Below are positions 7,921-14,560 of a stretch of 14,560 nucleotides of DNA, one piece after another. The notes under the pieces are model-generated. The model was not told the DNA's origin. It did no database searches and saw only the letters and a program-made list of their open reading frames with translations. Position 1 is the first letter of the stretch. Every line of letters starts with the position of its first letter. The stretch comes from Collimonas sp. UBA1456 (GTDB taxonomy: Bacteria; Pseudomonadota; Gammaproteobacteria; Burkholderiales; Burkholderiaceae_D). The DNA lies in NCBI GenBank assembly GCA_002325825.1, contig DCSW01000129.1, forward strand, positions 1-14,560, written 5' to 3'. A program made the position numbers and the translations under genes.

Positions 7921-9933
7921 ATGATACGTTTCCGACAGGTTTCTCTGACGCGCGGCATCAAGCCTTTGTTCGAAAAAGTCGACGTTACCCTCAACCCGGG
8001 TGACAAGATCGGCCTGATCGGCGCCAACGGCGCCGGCAAGTCGAGCCTGTTCGGACTGCTGCGCGGGGAGTGTCACGCAGATCAGGGCGAGATCGGTTTT
8101 CCATCGCAGTGGCGCATGGCGTACGTGGCCCAGGAAATCCCAGCCCTGGATCGTACGGCGATTGAATATGCGATTGACGGCGATGTCACCCTGCGTCGCC
8201 TGGAAAAAGAACTGGTGTTCATGGAAAACGAACCGGAAAGTACTGCCAACGGCATCCTGATCGGCGAACTGTACAGCGCGCTGGGTGATGCCGATGCCTA
8301 CACCGTGCGCTCACGCGCAGAACAGTTGCTAACCGGCCTCGGCTTTTCACTGGCGCAGATGGATCAACCGGTGGCCGGCTTCTCTGGCGGCAGGCGCATG
8401 CGCCTGAACCTAGCGCATGCGCTGATGTGCCCATCCGACCTATTGCTACTCGATGAACCAACAAACCACTTGGATCTGGATGCCATCATCTGGCTGGAAG
8501 ACTGGCTCAAGCATTATCCCGGCACGCTGATCATCATCTCCCATGACCGCGATTTTCTGGACGGCGTGGTAAACGTGATCGTGCATATCGACGAGCGCAA
8601 ACTGAAACGTTATTCTGGCAACTATTCGTCGTTCGAACACCAACGCTCGGCGCAGCTGGAACTGGCCGCCGGCACATTGGAAAAGCAAATGCGCCAGCGC
8701 ACCCATCTGGAATCTTTCATCAACCGCTTCAAGGCCCAAGCCAGCAAGGCGAGCCAGGCGCAAAGTCGGATGAGGGCATTGGCCAAGATGGAAGAACTGG
8801 CGCCATTGCGTGCCGCTGCCGATTTTTCGTTCCAATTTCGGGTGCCGCTGAGCACGCCGAATCCGCTGCTGGTGATGGAAGATGTCAGCGCCGGCTACCG
8901 CACCGAAAGCGACACCAGTCATGACATTACAGAAAAAGTGATCGTCTCCGGTATCAATTTCTCTCTGCAGATCGGCCAGCGCATCGGTCTGCTGGGCGTC
9001 AACGGCGCCGGTAAATCGACTTTCATCAAGACCATCGCCGAAGAACTCAAACCGCTGCGCGGCGAAGCTCAGTTCGGTAAAGGCTTGTCGATCGGCTACT
9101 TCGCTCAACATCAGGTGGAAATGCTGCGCCACGACGAATCGCCGTTGTGGCACATGGGCAAGATCGCGCCAATTGCGCGTGAGCAGGAACTGCGTAATTT
9201 TCTCGGCAGCTTCAATTTTAACGGCACCATGATGACCAGTTCGATCGCATCGTTCTCCGGCGGCGAAAAGGCCCGCCTGGCGCTGGCCTTGATCGTCTGG
9301 CAGCGTCCTAACCTGCTGCTATTGGATGAACCGACCAACCATCTGGATCTGGAAACCCGCGAGGCGCTGACCATGGCGCTGGCGCAGTTCGAGGGCACCT
9401 TGGTGCTGGTGTCACATGATCGCCATTTGTTGCGCGCCACGACCGATCAATTCATCATTGTCGCCGATGGCAAGGTTGAGCCATTCGACGGCGATATCGA
9501 CGATTACACGAACTGGCTGTTCAAGACCAAGCTGGCTGCCAAGAACGGCGCAGCCAATATCACCGATACGGCAGCATTGCTGAAAACGGGTAGCAAGGCA
9601 AAAATTACCAGCGCGGTGGCTCCGAAAGCTATTGTCGACAGTGCCTATCGACGCAAGCAAAAACGCCAGGAAGCAGACGCCCGCCAAAAACTGGCCGTCC
9701 AGAAAAAGCCGATCGAGGCATGCATCAAACGGCTCGAAGAACGGATCGCCAAGCGCAGTGCTCAAAAGACAACCGTCGATACGCGTCTGGCCGATCCGGC
9801 AATATACGATAAGGACACGAAAAAAGAATTGGCTACGTTGCTAGTCGATCAGGCGTTTTATGCCAAGGAACTGACGCAACTGGAGGCGGAATGGCTGGAA
9901 CAGAAGGAAGCACTGGAACAGTTGGACAACTAA
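7921..9933 (+). CDS. ABC-F family ATPase, YheS type
   Basis: This is a soluble twin-ATPase of the ABC-F group, proteins that act on ribosomes rather than on membrane transport; YheS is the closest type. Nucleotide domain 1 has Walker A GANGAGKS at 34-41, signature FSGGR at 154-158 and Walker B LLLLDEP with Glu179 followed by TNHLDL. The linker carries the ABC-F helix pair (FINRFKAQASKASQAQSRMRAL, 267-287). Domain 2 has GVNGAGKS at 359-366, FSGGE at 445-449 and LLLLDEP with Glu470. A charged coiled-coil C-terminal domain spans about 575-668. The length of 670 aa is typical. In YheS the first signature is usually SGGW; here residue 158 is Arg. Start ATG 7921 follows AGAAG at moderate distance. 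The next gene's longest reading overlaps its 3' end. Confidence 0.9.
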   Translation: MIRFRQVSLTRGIKPLFEKVDVTLNPGDKIGLIGANGAGKSSLFGLLRGECHADQGEIGFPSQWRMAYVAQEIPALDRTAIEYAIDGDVTLRRLEKELVFMENEPESTANGILIGELYSALGDADAYTVRSRAEQLLTGLGFSLAQMDQPVAGFSGGRRMRLNLAHALMCPSDLLLLDEPTNHLDLDAIIWLEDWLKHYPGTLIIISHDRDFLDGVVNVIVHIDERKLKRYSGNYSSFEHQRSAQLELAAGTLEKQMRQRTHLESFINRFKAQASKASQAQSRMRALAKMEELAPLRAAADFSFQFRVPLSTPNPLLVMEDVSAGYRTESDTSHDITEKVIVSGINFSLQIGQRIGLLGVNGAGKSTFIKTIAEELKPLRGEAQFGKGLSIGYFAQHQVEMLRHDESPLWHMGKIAPIAREQELRNFLGSFNFNGTMMTSSIASFSGGEKARLALALIVWQRPNLLLLDEPTNHLDLETREALTMALAQFEGTLVLVSHDRHLLRATTDQFIIVADGKVEPFDGDIDDYTNWLFKTKLAAKNGAANITDTAALLKTGSKAKITSAVAPKAIVDSAYRRKQKRQEADARQKLAVQKKPIEACIKRLEERIAKRSAQKTTVDTRLADPAIYDKDTKKELATLLVDQAFYAKELTQLEAEWLEQKEALEQLDN

Positions 9934-10802
9934 CGCCACAGCAAGAGAGCAGCAACGATCAATGCCAGCCAGCTACCTTGAGCATCATCGGCTGCGGTAA
10001 GCTCGGCCGCACACTGGGCCGGCTGTGGCACGAACGACATGGTTTTATCCTGCGCGATATTCTAAACCGCTCAGCCGCCAGTGCGCAACAGGCCATTACC
10101 TTCATCGGCGGCGGCACAGCGGCGGCAAGCTACGCCGACTTGCGCCCTGCCGATGTGTATTTGATCGGCGTTGGCGACGATCAGATTGCCGCCTGCTGCA
10201 GAGCCTTGGCCGTTGCCGGCAAACTGCAACCGGGCAGTATCGTGTTCCATTGCAGCGGCGCGTTGTCCTCGCTGGAACTACAGGCCGCCGTCGAATACGG
10301 CGCAGCGGTCGCCAGCATACATCCGATCCGTAGTTTCGCCGATCCACAACAAGTGGCTAACCATTTTACCGGAACCTGGTGTGGCAGCGAAGGCGACGAT
10401 GGCGCCCTCACCATTCTCGGCCCAGCCTTCAGCATCATCGGTGCGCAATTAGTGTCGATTCAGCGTGAGCAAAAGATCCTTTACCATGCCGCTGCGGTGT
10501 TCGCCTCCAACTATCTGGTGACGCTGGTCGATGTCGCACAACAAACGTATATTGCCGCCGGCATTCCTTCTGAATTGGCGCTGAAGCTGATCGAACCCTT
10601 GCTGCGCGAAAACGCGGCTAACGCGTTACGGCTAGGCCCTGCAGCGGCGTTGACCGGCCCTATTGCACGTGGCGATTTGTTTACCGTGGCGCATCATCAG
10701 CAGGCGTTGCAACAGCAGCAACCTCATCTGGCTGCACTTTACCGGCAGCTCGCCCAAGCTACCGGAGATCTAGCTATACGCAAGAAAAACAGCGAGACGT
10801 AA
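9891..10802 (+). CDS. Rossmann-fold/DUF2520 domain protein, start region doubtful
   Basis: The protein has an N-terminal NAD(P)-type Rossmann fold (LSIIGCGKLGRTLGRLWHE, 30-48), FHCSGALSSLEL near 119-130, HPIRSFADP at 144-152, then a helical DUF2520 domain with YHAAAVFASNYLV at 198-210 and LTGPIARGD at 254-262. The family resembles small dehydrogenases such as P5C reductase; its substrate is unknown. The first in-frame ATG is 9891, inside the preceding ABC-F gene, and the 28 residues before 9978 are just that gene's end read in another frame. The conserved part starts at a TTG at 9978. An out-of-frame ATG at 9962, with GAGAG upstream, would give MPAATLSIIG if one base near 9968-9971 were removed, so a recent +1 shift may have hit the true start. 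Downstream the domain is intact. Confidence 0.8.
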   Translation: MAGTEGSTGTVGQLTPQQESSNDQCQPATLSIIGCGKLGRTLGRLWHERHGFILRDILNRSAASAQQAITFIGGGTAAASYADLRPADVYLIGVGDDQIAACCRALAVAGKLQPGSIVFHCSGALSSLELQAAVEYGAAVASIHPIRSFADPQQVANHFTGTWCGSEGDDGALTILGPAFSIIGAQLVSIQREQKILYHAAAVFASNYLVTLVDVAQQTYIAAGIPSELALKLIEPLLRENAANALRLGPAAALTGPIARGDLFTVAHHQQALQQQQPHLAALYRQLAQATGDLAIRKKNSET

Positions 10803-10948
10803 CATGCATAGAATCGTCGATAATCGATAATTATCTGTAATGCAAATACAATAAATGCATATAGATAGGGCAGCAAAAACATGCTTTCACATGTGCACAA
10901 GAAACGGCTTAACATAGAGGCAACCACACTCTCAACAGAAGATAACAA

Positions 10949-11759
10949 ATGACTAAAGGACTGCCCAAACTGGGCAAGATTGCAGCAGCCATATTGATCA
11001 CCAGCGTCACACTGAATGCGTTCGCAGCAGATCTGCTGGATACTGTCCATAGCACGCGGCACCTTGAGAGGTGTGATGGAAGAAGACAACTACCCGCCAT
11101 TTAATTTCAAGGATCAGAAAAGCGACGAACTGACAAGCTTTGAAGTCGACGTCCCCAAATTGCTGGCGGCCAAGCTCGGCGGCAAGCCGGAATTCACGAT
11201 TACCGAATGGAGCGGCGCATCCTGGCGGGTCTCGACGTCGGTAAATATGACGTGATCCTGGATCAGGTCATATTTATCAAATGCGCGTCAAAAGGCTTTC
11301 GATTTCTCGCAGCCTTACACGTTTTCCAGCACGCAGTTGATCGTCAGAAAAAACGAGAAACGCAGCTTCCCAACATTGGAATCGCTAAGGGACTACAAAC
11401 TGGGCTTGGGACAAAGCACCAACTTTGAACAAAAAGTCAAGACGATTCCAGGCATTGATATCAAAACCCATCCCGGCCCGCCGGAATATCTGACGGACCT
11501 AACCAGCGGCTGCATCGATGCAGCATTGAACGACTGGCTACTGGTCGGTTGTCGGCTGAGAAATTTCAACCTGCCTTTGAAGGCAGGTGCGACCTTTGGC
11601 GATGTCAACAAGATCGGCATTACGTTTTCCTAAGGAAACTAAAAATTTGAAACTGCGTTGAATAAGACGCTGGACGATATCGAGAAAGACGACAGCTTCA
11701 AGCGGGTTTCTTTCCAATGGTTCAGCTTCGACGTCAGCAAGGCATCGTCAGCGCATTAA
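10949..11759 (+). pseudogene. Polar amino acid ABC transporter substrate-binding protein (family 3), pseudogene
   Basis: This is the remnant of a periplasmic family 3 solute-binding protein, probably of the cystine/polar amino acid group. ATG 10949 opens an intact Sec signal peptide (KIAAAILITSVTLNAFAAD, cleavage after AFA). A one-base insertion near 11049-11052 shifts into ARGTLRGVMEEDNYPPFNF. A second near 11215-11218 breaks EWSG from ILAGLDVGKYDVILDQV. A third near 11278-11282 precedes RQKAFDFSQPYTFSSTQL. The rest (LIVRKNEKRSF, LGLGQSTNFEQK, IDAALNDWLLVG, GATFGDVNKIGI) reads in one frame to TAA at 11636-11638. A second stop comes three codons later, and then the natural tail KFETALNKTLDDIEKD to TAA 11757-11759. 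With five lesions, it is certainly non-functional. The permease remnant follows. Confidence 0.92.
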
Positions 11760-11791
11760 TATAATTCGCGTTACACTTGCGTCAATCTCAG

Positions 11792-11820
11792 CATCCTCGC
11801 TCTCCGCGGGGGATGTTCTT
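11792..11820 (+). terminator. Hairpin with T-rich tail after the binding-protein remnant
   Basis: CATCCTCGC pairs with GCGGGGGATG (one bulge, one T-G pair) around TCTCC and is followed by TTCTTT. It lies 32 bp after the end of the binding-protein remnant and before the permease remnant. Such hairpins often attenuate transcription between binding protein and permease, so it is probably a relic of the former operon. Confidence 0.5.
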
Positions 11821-11901
11821 TAGCAAGAAAATCAGGCGCGGATTCAACGGCGCAATAAGTAGCGAAAATAAATAGTAACAATACGCAAATATTCTAATAA
11901 T

Positions 11902-12366
11902 ATAGAAATACTAGACTTGCTGCTGCAGGCAGTTCCAATTCTGTACCGAGAGATCGGGTATACCCTAATGTTTGCAGTGGCCTCAATGTTGGGTGGACTG
12001 CTTCTCGGCTTTTCATTGGCAATCGCACGCATTGTGCCGACGCATTGGGCGCAATGGCCATCCACCTGCCTACGTCAACATAATGCGCGAAACACCGCTA
12101 CTGGTGCAGATTTTCGTGATTTATTACGGACTGCCAAGCAGGCGACATCAGTTTCTCGCCACTGACAGCTGGAGTCCTGGCGCTTAGCCTGAATGCAGTT
12201 GCATATTGTCGGAAAGTCTGCTCAGCGCAATCCATGGCGTGCACGCTAGCCAGTTGTCGGCCAGCTACAGCCTCCGCCTCAATTACAGTCAGACGCTGAG
12301 CTATATCGTGATTCGGCAAGGAATCCGCATCGCCGTGCTATAGATGAGAAACAACCTGATCTAGCC
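11902..12366 (+). pseudogene. Amino acid ABC transporter permease, 3'-truncated pseudogene
   Basis: This is an inner-membrane permease of the His/Glu/Gln type. The readable start is LDLLLQAVPILYREIGYTLMFAVASMLGGLLLGFSLAIAR. A +1 shift near 12067-12070 leads into AYVNIMRETPLLVQIFVIYYGLPS, which holds the conserved region of this permease family. Another shift leads to GDISFSPLTAGVLALSLNAVAY, and a one-base loss leads to LSESLLSAIHGVHASQLSASYSLRLNYSQTLSYIVIRQGIRIAV. Then in-frame TAG codons interrupt MRNNLI. The last third, about 60 codons with the final membrane helices, is gone. The upstream in-frame ATA at 11902 may be a mutated ATG start; a TTG at 11917 is the only other start. It is the partner of the binding-protein remnant upstream. 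No ATPase gene follows. Confidence 0.88.
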
Positions 12367-12369
12367 CAG

Positions 12370-12709
12370 TTAGAAGCGTGCCAGCAAATCAATATGGATA
12401 ACCAACGGCGTGACGTCAACCGGGTTGAATTTACGATAGCTACCGTCGCTATCCATGTTCCACGCCTATGCGTTGTCCTGCAAATGTACTAGCAAGCTTT
12501 CTTGGATCACACGCCGCTTGTGCTTGCTATACAGAAACAGTCGATGATGGAAAGCACCTTGATGTTTTCCGACAATTATGGCACGCCCTGCTGTACGCGC
12601 AGACGCCGCGAATCAGCAGTTGAATCTTTACACAGTCCTGGGACGCCAGTTATAGCGAATCGGTCAAGGTCGACTCCAACAATACTTTCATTTTGGCAAT
12701 GATATAGCC
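12370..12709 (-). pseudogene. ppk1: Polyphosphate kinase C-terminal remnant
   Basis: Polyphosphate kinase polymerises the gamma phosphate of ATP into polyphosphate. Read leftward from 12709 the strand gives YIIAKMKVLLESTLTDSL, a stop, LASQDCVKIQLLIRGVCAL, a frameshift, QQGVP, a stop, then LSENIKVLSIID. These match the Ppk1 catalytic core, where the usual text is IIAKMN, VKIDLIVRGVC and GLSENI. After a further shift and a missing piece comes HKRRVIQESLLVHLQDNA, a TAG replacing a probable CAG, and AWNMDSDGSYRKF, as at the Ppk1 C-terminus. The N-terminal 400 or more residues are absent. It is convergent with the permease remnant and abuts a small intact ORF on its upstream side. Identity rests on motif recall. 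Confidence 0.8.
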
Positions 12710-12865
12710 TTACTTGCCGGGCTTGGCCGCATCGACTTTCATCCGCGCCAATTGCTTGGCGATACGAATTTGTTCATCCCTGGCCATCGAAACGTCAGGT
12801 GACTGCTCATCAGCACGCAAGGTTTTATCGAATATGATCAGTTTTCTTGGTAAGTTGGCTGGCAT
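12710..12865 (-). CDS. Unrecognised 51-aa small protein with strong ribosome binding site
   Basis: This short ORF begins at ATG 12865 (MPANLPRKLIIFDKTLRADE) and ends in ARMKVDAAKPGK with TAA at 12710-12712. A GGAG lies six bases before the ATG (12872-12875), and an in-frame TAG just upstream fixes the start. The frame is uninterrupted although every neighbour on both sides is broken. The protein is basic and mostly helical in composition, with no signal peptide or membrane helix. I do not recognise it. It ends exactly where the Ppk1 remnant begins, so it could be a real small gene, or the 5' end of a larger gene cut by the deletion that removed the ppk1 front. Confidence 0.5.
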   Translation of the reverse strand: MPANLPRKLIIFDKTLRADEQSPDVSMARDEQIRIAKQLARMKVDAAKPGK

Positions 12866-13011
12866 GCTGTGCTCCAGATTGGCCTACTAAACCATAAATT
12901 TTAATAACTTTGTCTTATCCAGGCATAAAAATAACAAAATTTCTGGCTTAAAAAAACCGCCCGCTGAAAAATTTGGCGATCGGTATCGTTGTTACTATTC
13001 CAGAAAAAGAA

Positions 13012-13401
13012 TCAGGATAGTGGTGGAATACGCAGCTTTTGACCGGGATAAATCAGACTAACACTTCCCAGCATTGACGTGTTTTCCTCAAAAATCGCAT
13101 TTTATTTGTCAAGATCGCCATAAAACTGCTTGGAAATTTTCCATAAATCGTTACCGCTAATCAGGTCATACCACTGCGACTTATCTGCCATTTCGGCAAT
13201 GGTCAAATTGTCGTTCATATCCTTGAACGTCTTTGACATTCGACATTCCCGCAGCACAAAATGTTTTTTCACGGATCTGTTGATCTGGTGCCTCACCGCT
13301 GCATTTCGCAACTCCTCAACATTCGAAGCGACGACGACTCGCTCTGGCTTATGTCTCAGCAGCTTTTCATCAGCATCTTTGATAAAAGAAAGTGACCTCA
13401 T
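13012..13401 (-). pseudogene. BON/LysM (Kbp/YgaU-like) envelope protein, pseudogene with premature stop
   Basis: Kbp/YgaU-type proteins have a BON domain and a C-terminal LysM domain. ATG 13401 has a strong GGAGG (13407-13411) and opens MRSLSFIKDADEKLL, as in the family. The BON part is shortened. KKHFVLR and MNDNLTIA flank a patch that reads NVKDVQG in another frame, as if two shifts cancelled. The LysM domain begins QWYDLISGNDLWKISKQFYGDLDK and hits TAA at 13102-13104, probably from a Tyr codon. The same frame then continues NAIFEENTSMLGS...IYPGQKLRIPPLS to TGA 13012-13014. The product would be 99 aa, with the LysM domain cut in half. Without the stop the gene would be 129 codons, against about 150 usual. 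Confidence 0.82.
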
Positions 13402-13568
13402 TTTGTCCTCCAGTAGAAGTTAAAAAAGGATAATGCCACTTGCCGTACTACCGTAATTCCTGAAGAGTAAAATTTTAACAACATTTAAACTTGTCAAAAT
13501 AACAATATTATGACTTAAAAGAGTTCAGACTATATTCTTTACACTTTAGCGTCATCCGCAAGTTCCGT

Positions 13569-14411
13569 CTATACGATGCTGATCGGCTTGCCCTTGAACC
13601 AGCGCCAGAAATAGATCCCGAATCCCGACAACCCGTACAGCACGAACAAACCGAACAACACCTTCGACGGATCGCTGAAGATCGTCACCAGCGCCAACAC
13701 CACCAGAAAGGAGGCGATAAACGGCATCGGCTTGCGCAGGTTGATGTCCTTGAAGCTGTAAAACGGCACATTGCTGACCATGGTCAAACCGGCGTACAAA
13801 GTGATGGCCCAGGCTGCCCAGCTCAGCGACGTGCCACGAAAACCCAGATCGTCCATCAGCCAAACAAAACCGGCTACCAGCGCTGCCGCGGCAGGACTTG
13901 GCAAGCCCTGGAAATAACGCCTGTCAACCACTGTGATATTCGTGTTGAAGCGCGCCAGACGCAGCGCGCCGCCGGCACAATAAACAAAAGCAGCCAACCA
14001 GCCAAGTTTGCCCATGCCGCGCAGCGACCATTCGTACACCACCAACGCCGGTGCGGCACCAAACGAAACCATGTCCGACAAACTGTCATATTGTGCGCCA
14101 AACTCGGTCTGTGTATTGGTCAGACGTGCAACACGACCATCCAGGCTGTCCAGCACCATCGCCACAAAAATTGCGATTGAAGCCTGGTCAAAACGCAGGT
14201 TCATCGACATCACGATCGCATAAAATCCGCAGAACAGAGCGGCTGTCGTGAAGGCGTTCGGCAACAGATAGACGCCACGCCGACGGCAGACTGGCGGCGT
14301 CAACACATCTTCGTTCCGGTATCCAACGCGCTCGACATTTTTGTTTAGACGCAGTATCTTTGGGAACTGCGTGACGTTGCTTTTCGCTTTGCGGCGCTTG
14401 AATGTGGCCAT
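13569..14411 (-). CDS. pssA: CDP-diacylglycerol-serine O-phosphatidyltransferase PssA
   Basis: PssA makes phosphatidylserine from CDP-diacylglycerol and serine in the inner membrane, the route to phosphatidylethanolamine. The 280 residues contain a basic N-terminus (about 1-45), the conserved start of the membrane region RRGVYLLPNAFTTAALFCGFYAI, and a complete CDP-alcohol phosphotransferase motif: D91-G92, A95-R96, G105, D109, D113. After it come GGALRLARFN and about six further hydrophobic segments, ending FWRWFKGKPISIV. All catalytic aspartates are present. Start ATG 14411 (MATFKRRKAK) is preceded by GGAAC. In Burkholderiales this type is often next to psd and ilvC; neither is in the window. 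Base composition and coding quality match the intact dap genes, unlike the broken neighbours to its left. Confidence 0.94.
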   Translation of the reverse strand: MATFKRRKAKSNVTQFPKILRLNKNVERVGYRNEDVLTPPVCRRRGVYLLPNAFTTAALFCGFYAIVMSMNLRFDQASIAIFVAMVLDSLDGRVARLTNTQTEFGAQYDSLSDMVSFGAAPALVVYEWSLRGMGKLGWLAAFVYCAGGALRLARFNTNITVVDRRYFQGLPSPAAAALVAGFVWLMDDLGFRGTSLSWAAWAITLYAGLTMVSNVPFYSFKDINLRKPMPFIASFLVVLALVTIFSDPSKVLFGLFVLYGLSGFGIYFWRWFKGKPISIV

Positions 14412-14560
14412 GTAAGTTCCGTTTCAATCAACTCAAAATGCAAACAATGCAAATAACTTAGTCTTAGAAGACTGTTCGAAATCTTTTCAACACCTTTCCA
14501 ATACAACATTAAAGCGAGGAAAGAGAAAATTGACTGATTGCAGCCTGGTATTGAGCTTAA

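Noticed and set aside
8446..9153. 235-aa minus-strand open frame inside the ABC-F gene
   Set aside because: It is antisense to two complete ATPase domains and His/Gln/Phe-rich, as expected from antisense codon bias.
10815..10860. GATAATTATC and repeated CGATAA motifs before the binding-protein remnant
   Set aside because: They could be promoter or operator relics, but the sequence is simply AT-rich and no standard -35/-10 pair is clear.
14460..14473. Inverted repeat AGTCTT-AG-AAGACT upstream of pssA
   Set aside because: Two-base loop, low GC and no T tract; likely chance. The stretch 14412-14560 shows no gene.

Overview
The window looks like a chromosomal segment of a betaproteobacterium, most likely Burkholderiales near Oxalobacteraceae. 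This rests on the order dapC-dapD-arsC-dapE-prmB next to smc and on how the proteins read; no search was run. The genome is eroding. Intact GC-rich housekeeping genes sit between AT-rich spacers and at least five pseudogenes carrying frameshifts, nonsense codons and internal deletions. That pattern fits a host-restricted or recently symbiotic bacterium, which is an inference.

Layout. 96-2258 (-) is a wrecked smc gene, about 720 codon-equivalents instead of about 1,170, with two large internal deletions. 2259-2681 is a divergent spacer holding a 116-bp structured or MITE-like element and a probable dapC promoter. 2682-6703 (+) carries dapC, dapD, an arsC/spx-like gene and dapE, the succinylase branch of diaminopimelate/lysine synthesis. 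A repeat family of about 60-78 bp, apparently not a known type, occurs here in three copies: right after the dapC stop, across the dapD stop, and just before arsC. The arsC-like gene contains a 23-bp perfect inverted repeat inside its coding sequence. 6928-9933 (+) carries prmB (ribosomal protein L3 methyltransferase) and a YheS-type ABC-F ATPase, followed by a Rossmann/DUF2520 protein to 10802 whose start region looks frameshifted.

10949-13401 is a graveyard. It holds a family 3 amino-acid-binding protein (+, three frameshifts, two stops), its permease (+, several frameshifts, stops, no 3' part), a convergent polyphosphate kinase remnant (-), an intact 51-aa unknown ORF with a good Shine-Dalgarno (-), and a BON/LysM (Kbp/YgaU-like) gene with a premature stop (-). 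13569-14411 (-) is intact pssA, phosphatidylserine synthase.

Taken together, selection appears to keep cell-wall precursor and lysine synthesis (dapCDE), phospholipid synthesis (pssA) and translation (prmB, ABC-F). Chromosome condensation (smc), amino-acid uptake, polyphosphate storage and envelope stress (LysM) genes have decayed. I found no CRISPR array, phage genes, tRNA, rRNA or toxin-antitoxin pair. No clear new multi-gene system is visible. The best candidates for something undescribed are the three-copy repeat, the 2297-2412 element and the palindrome in arsC.
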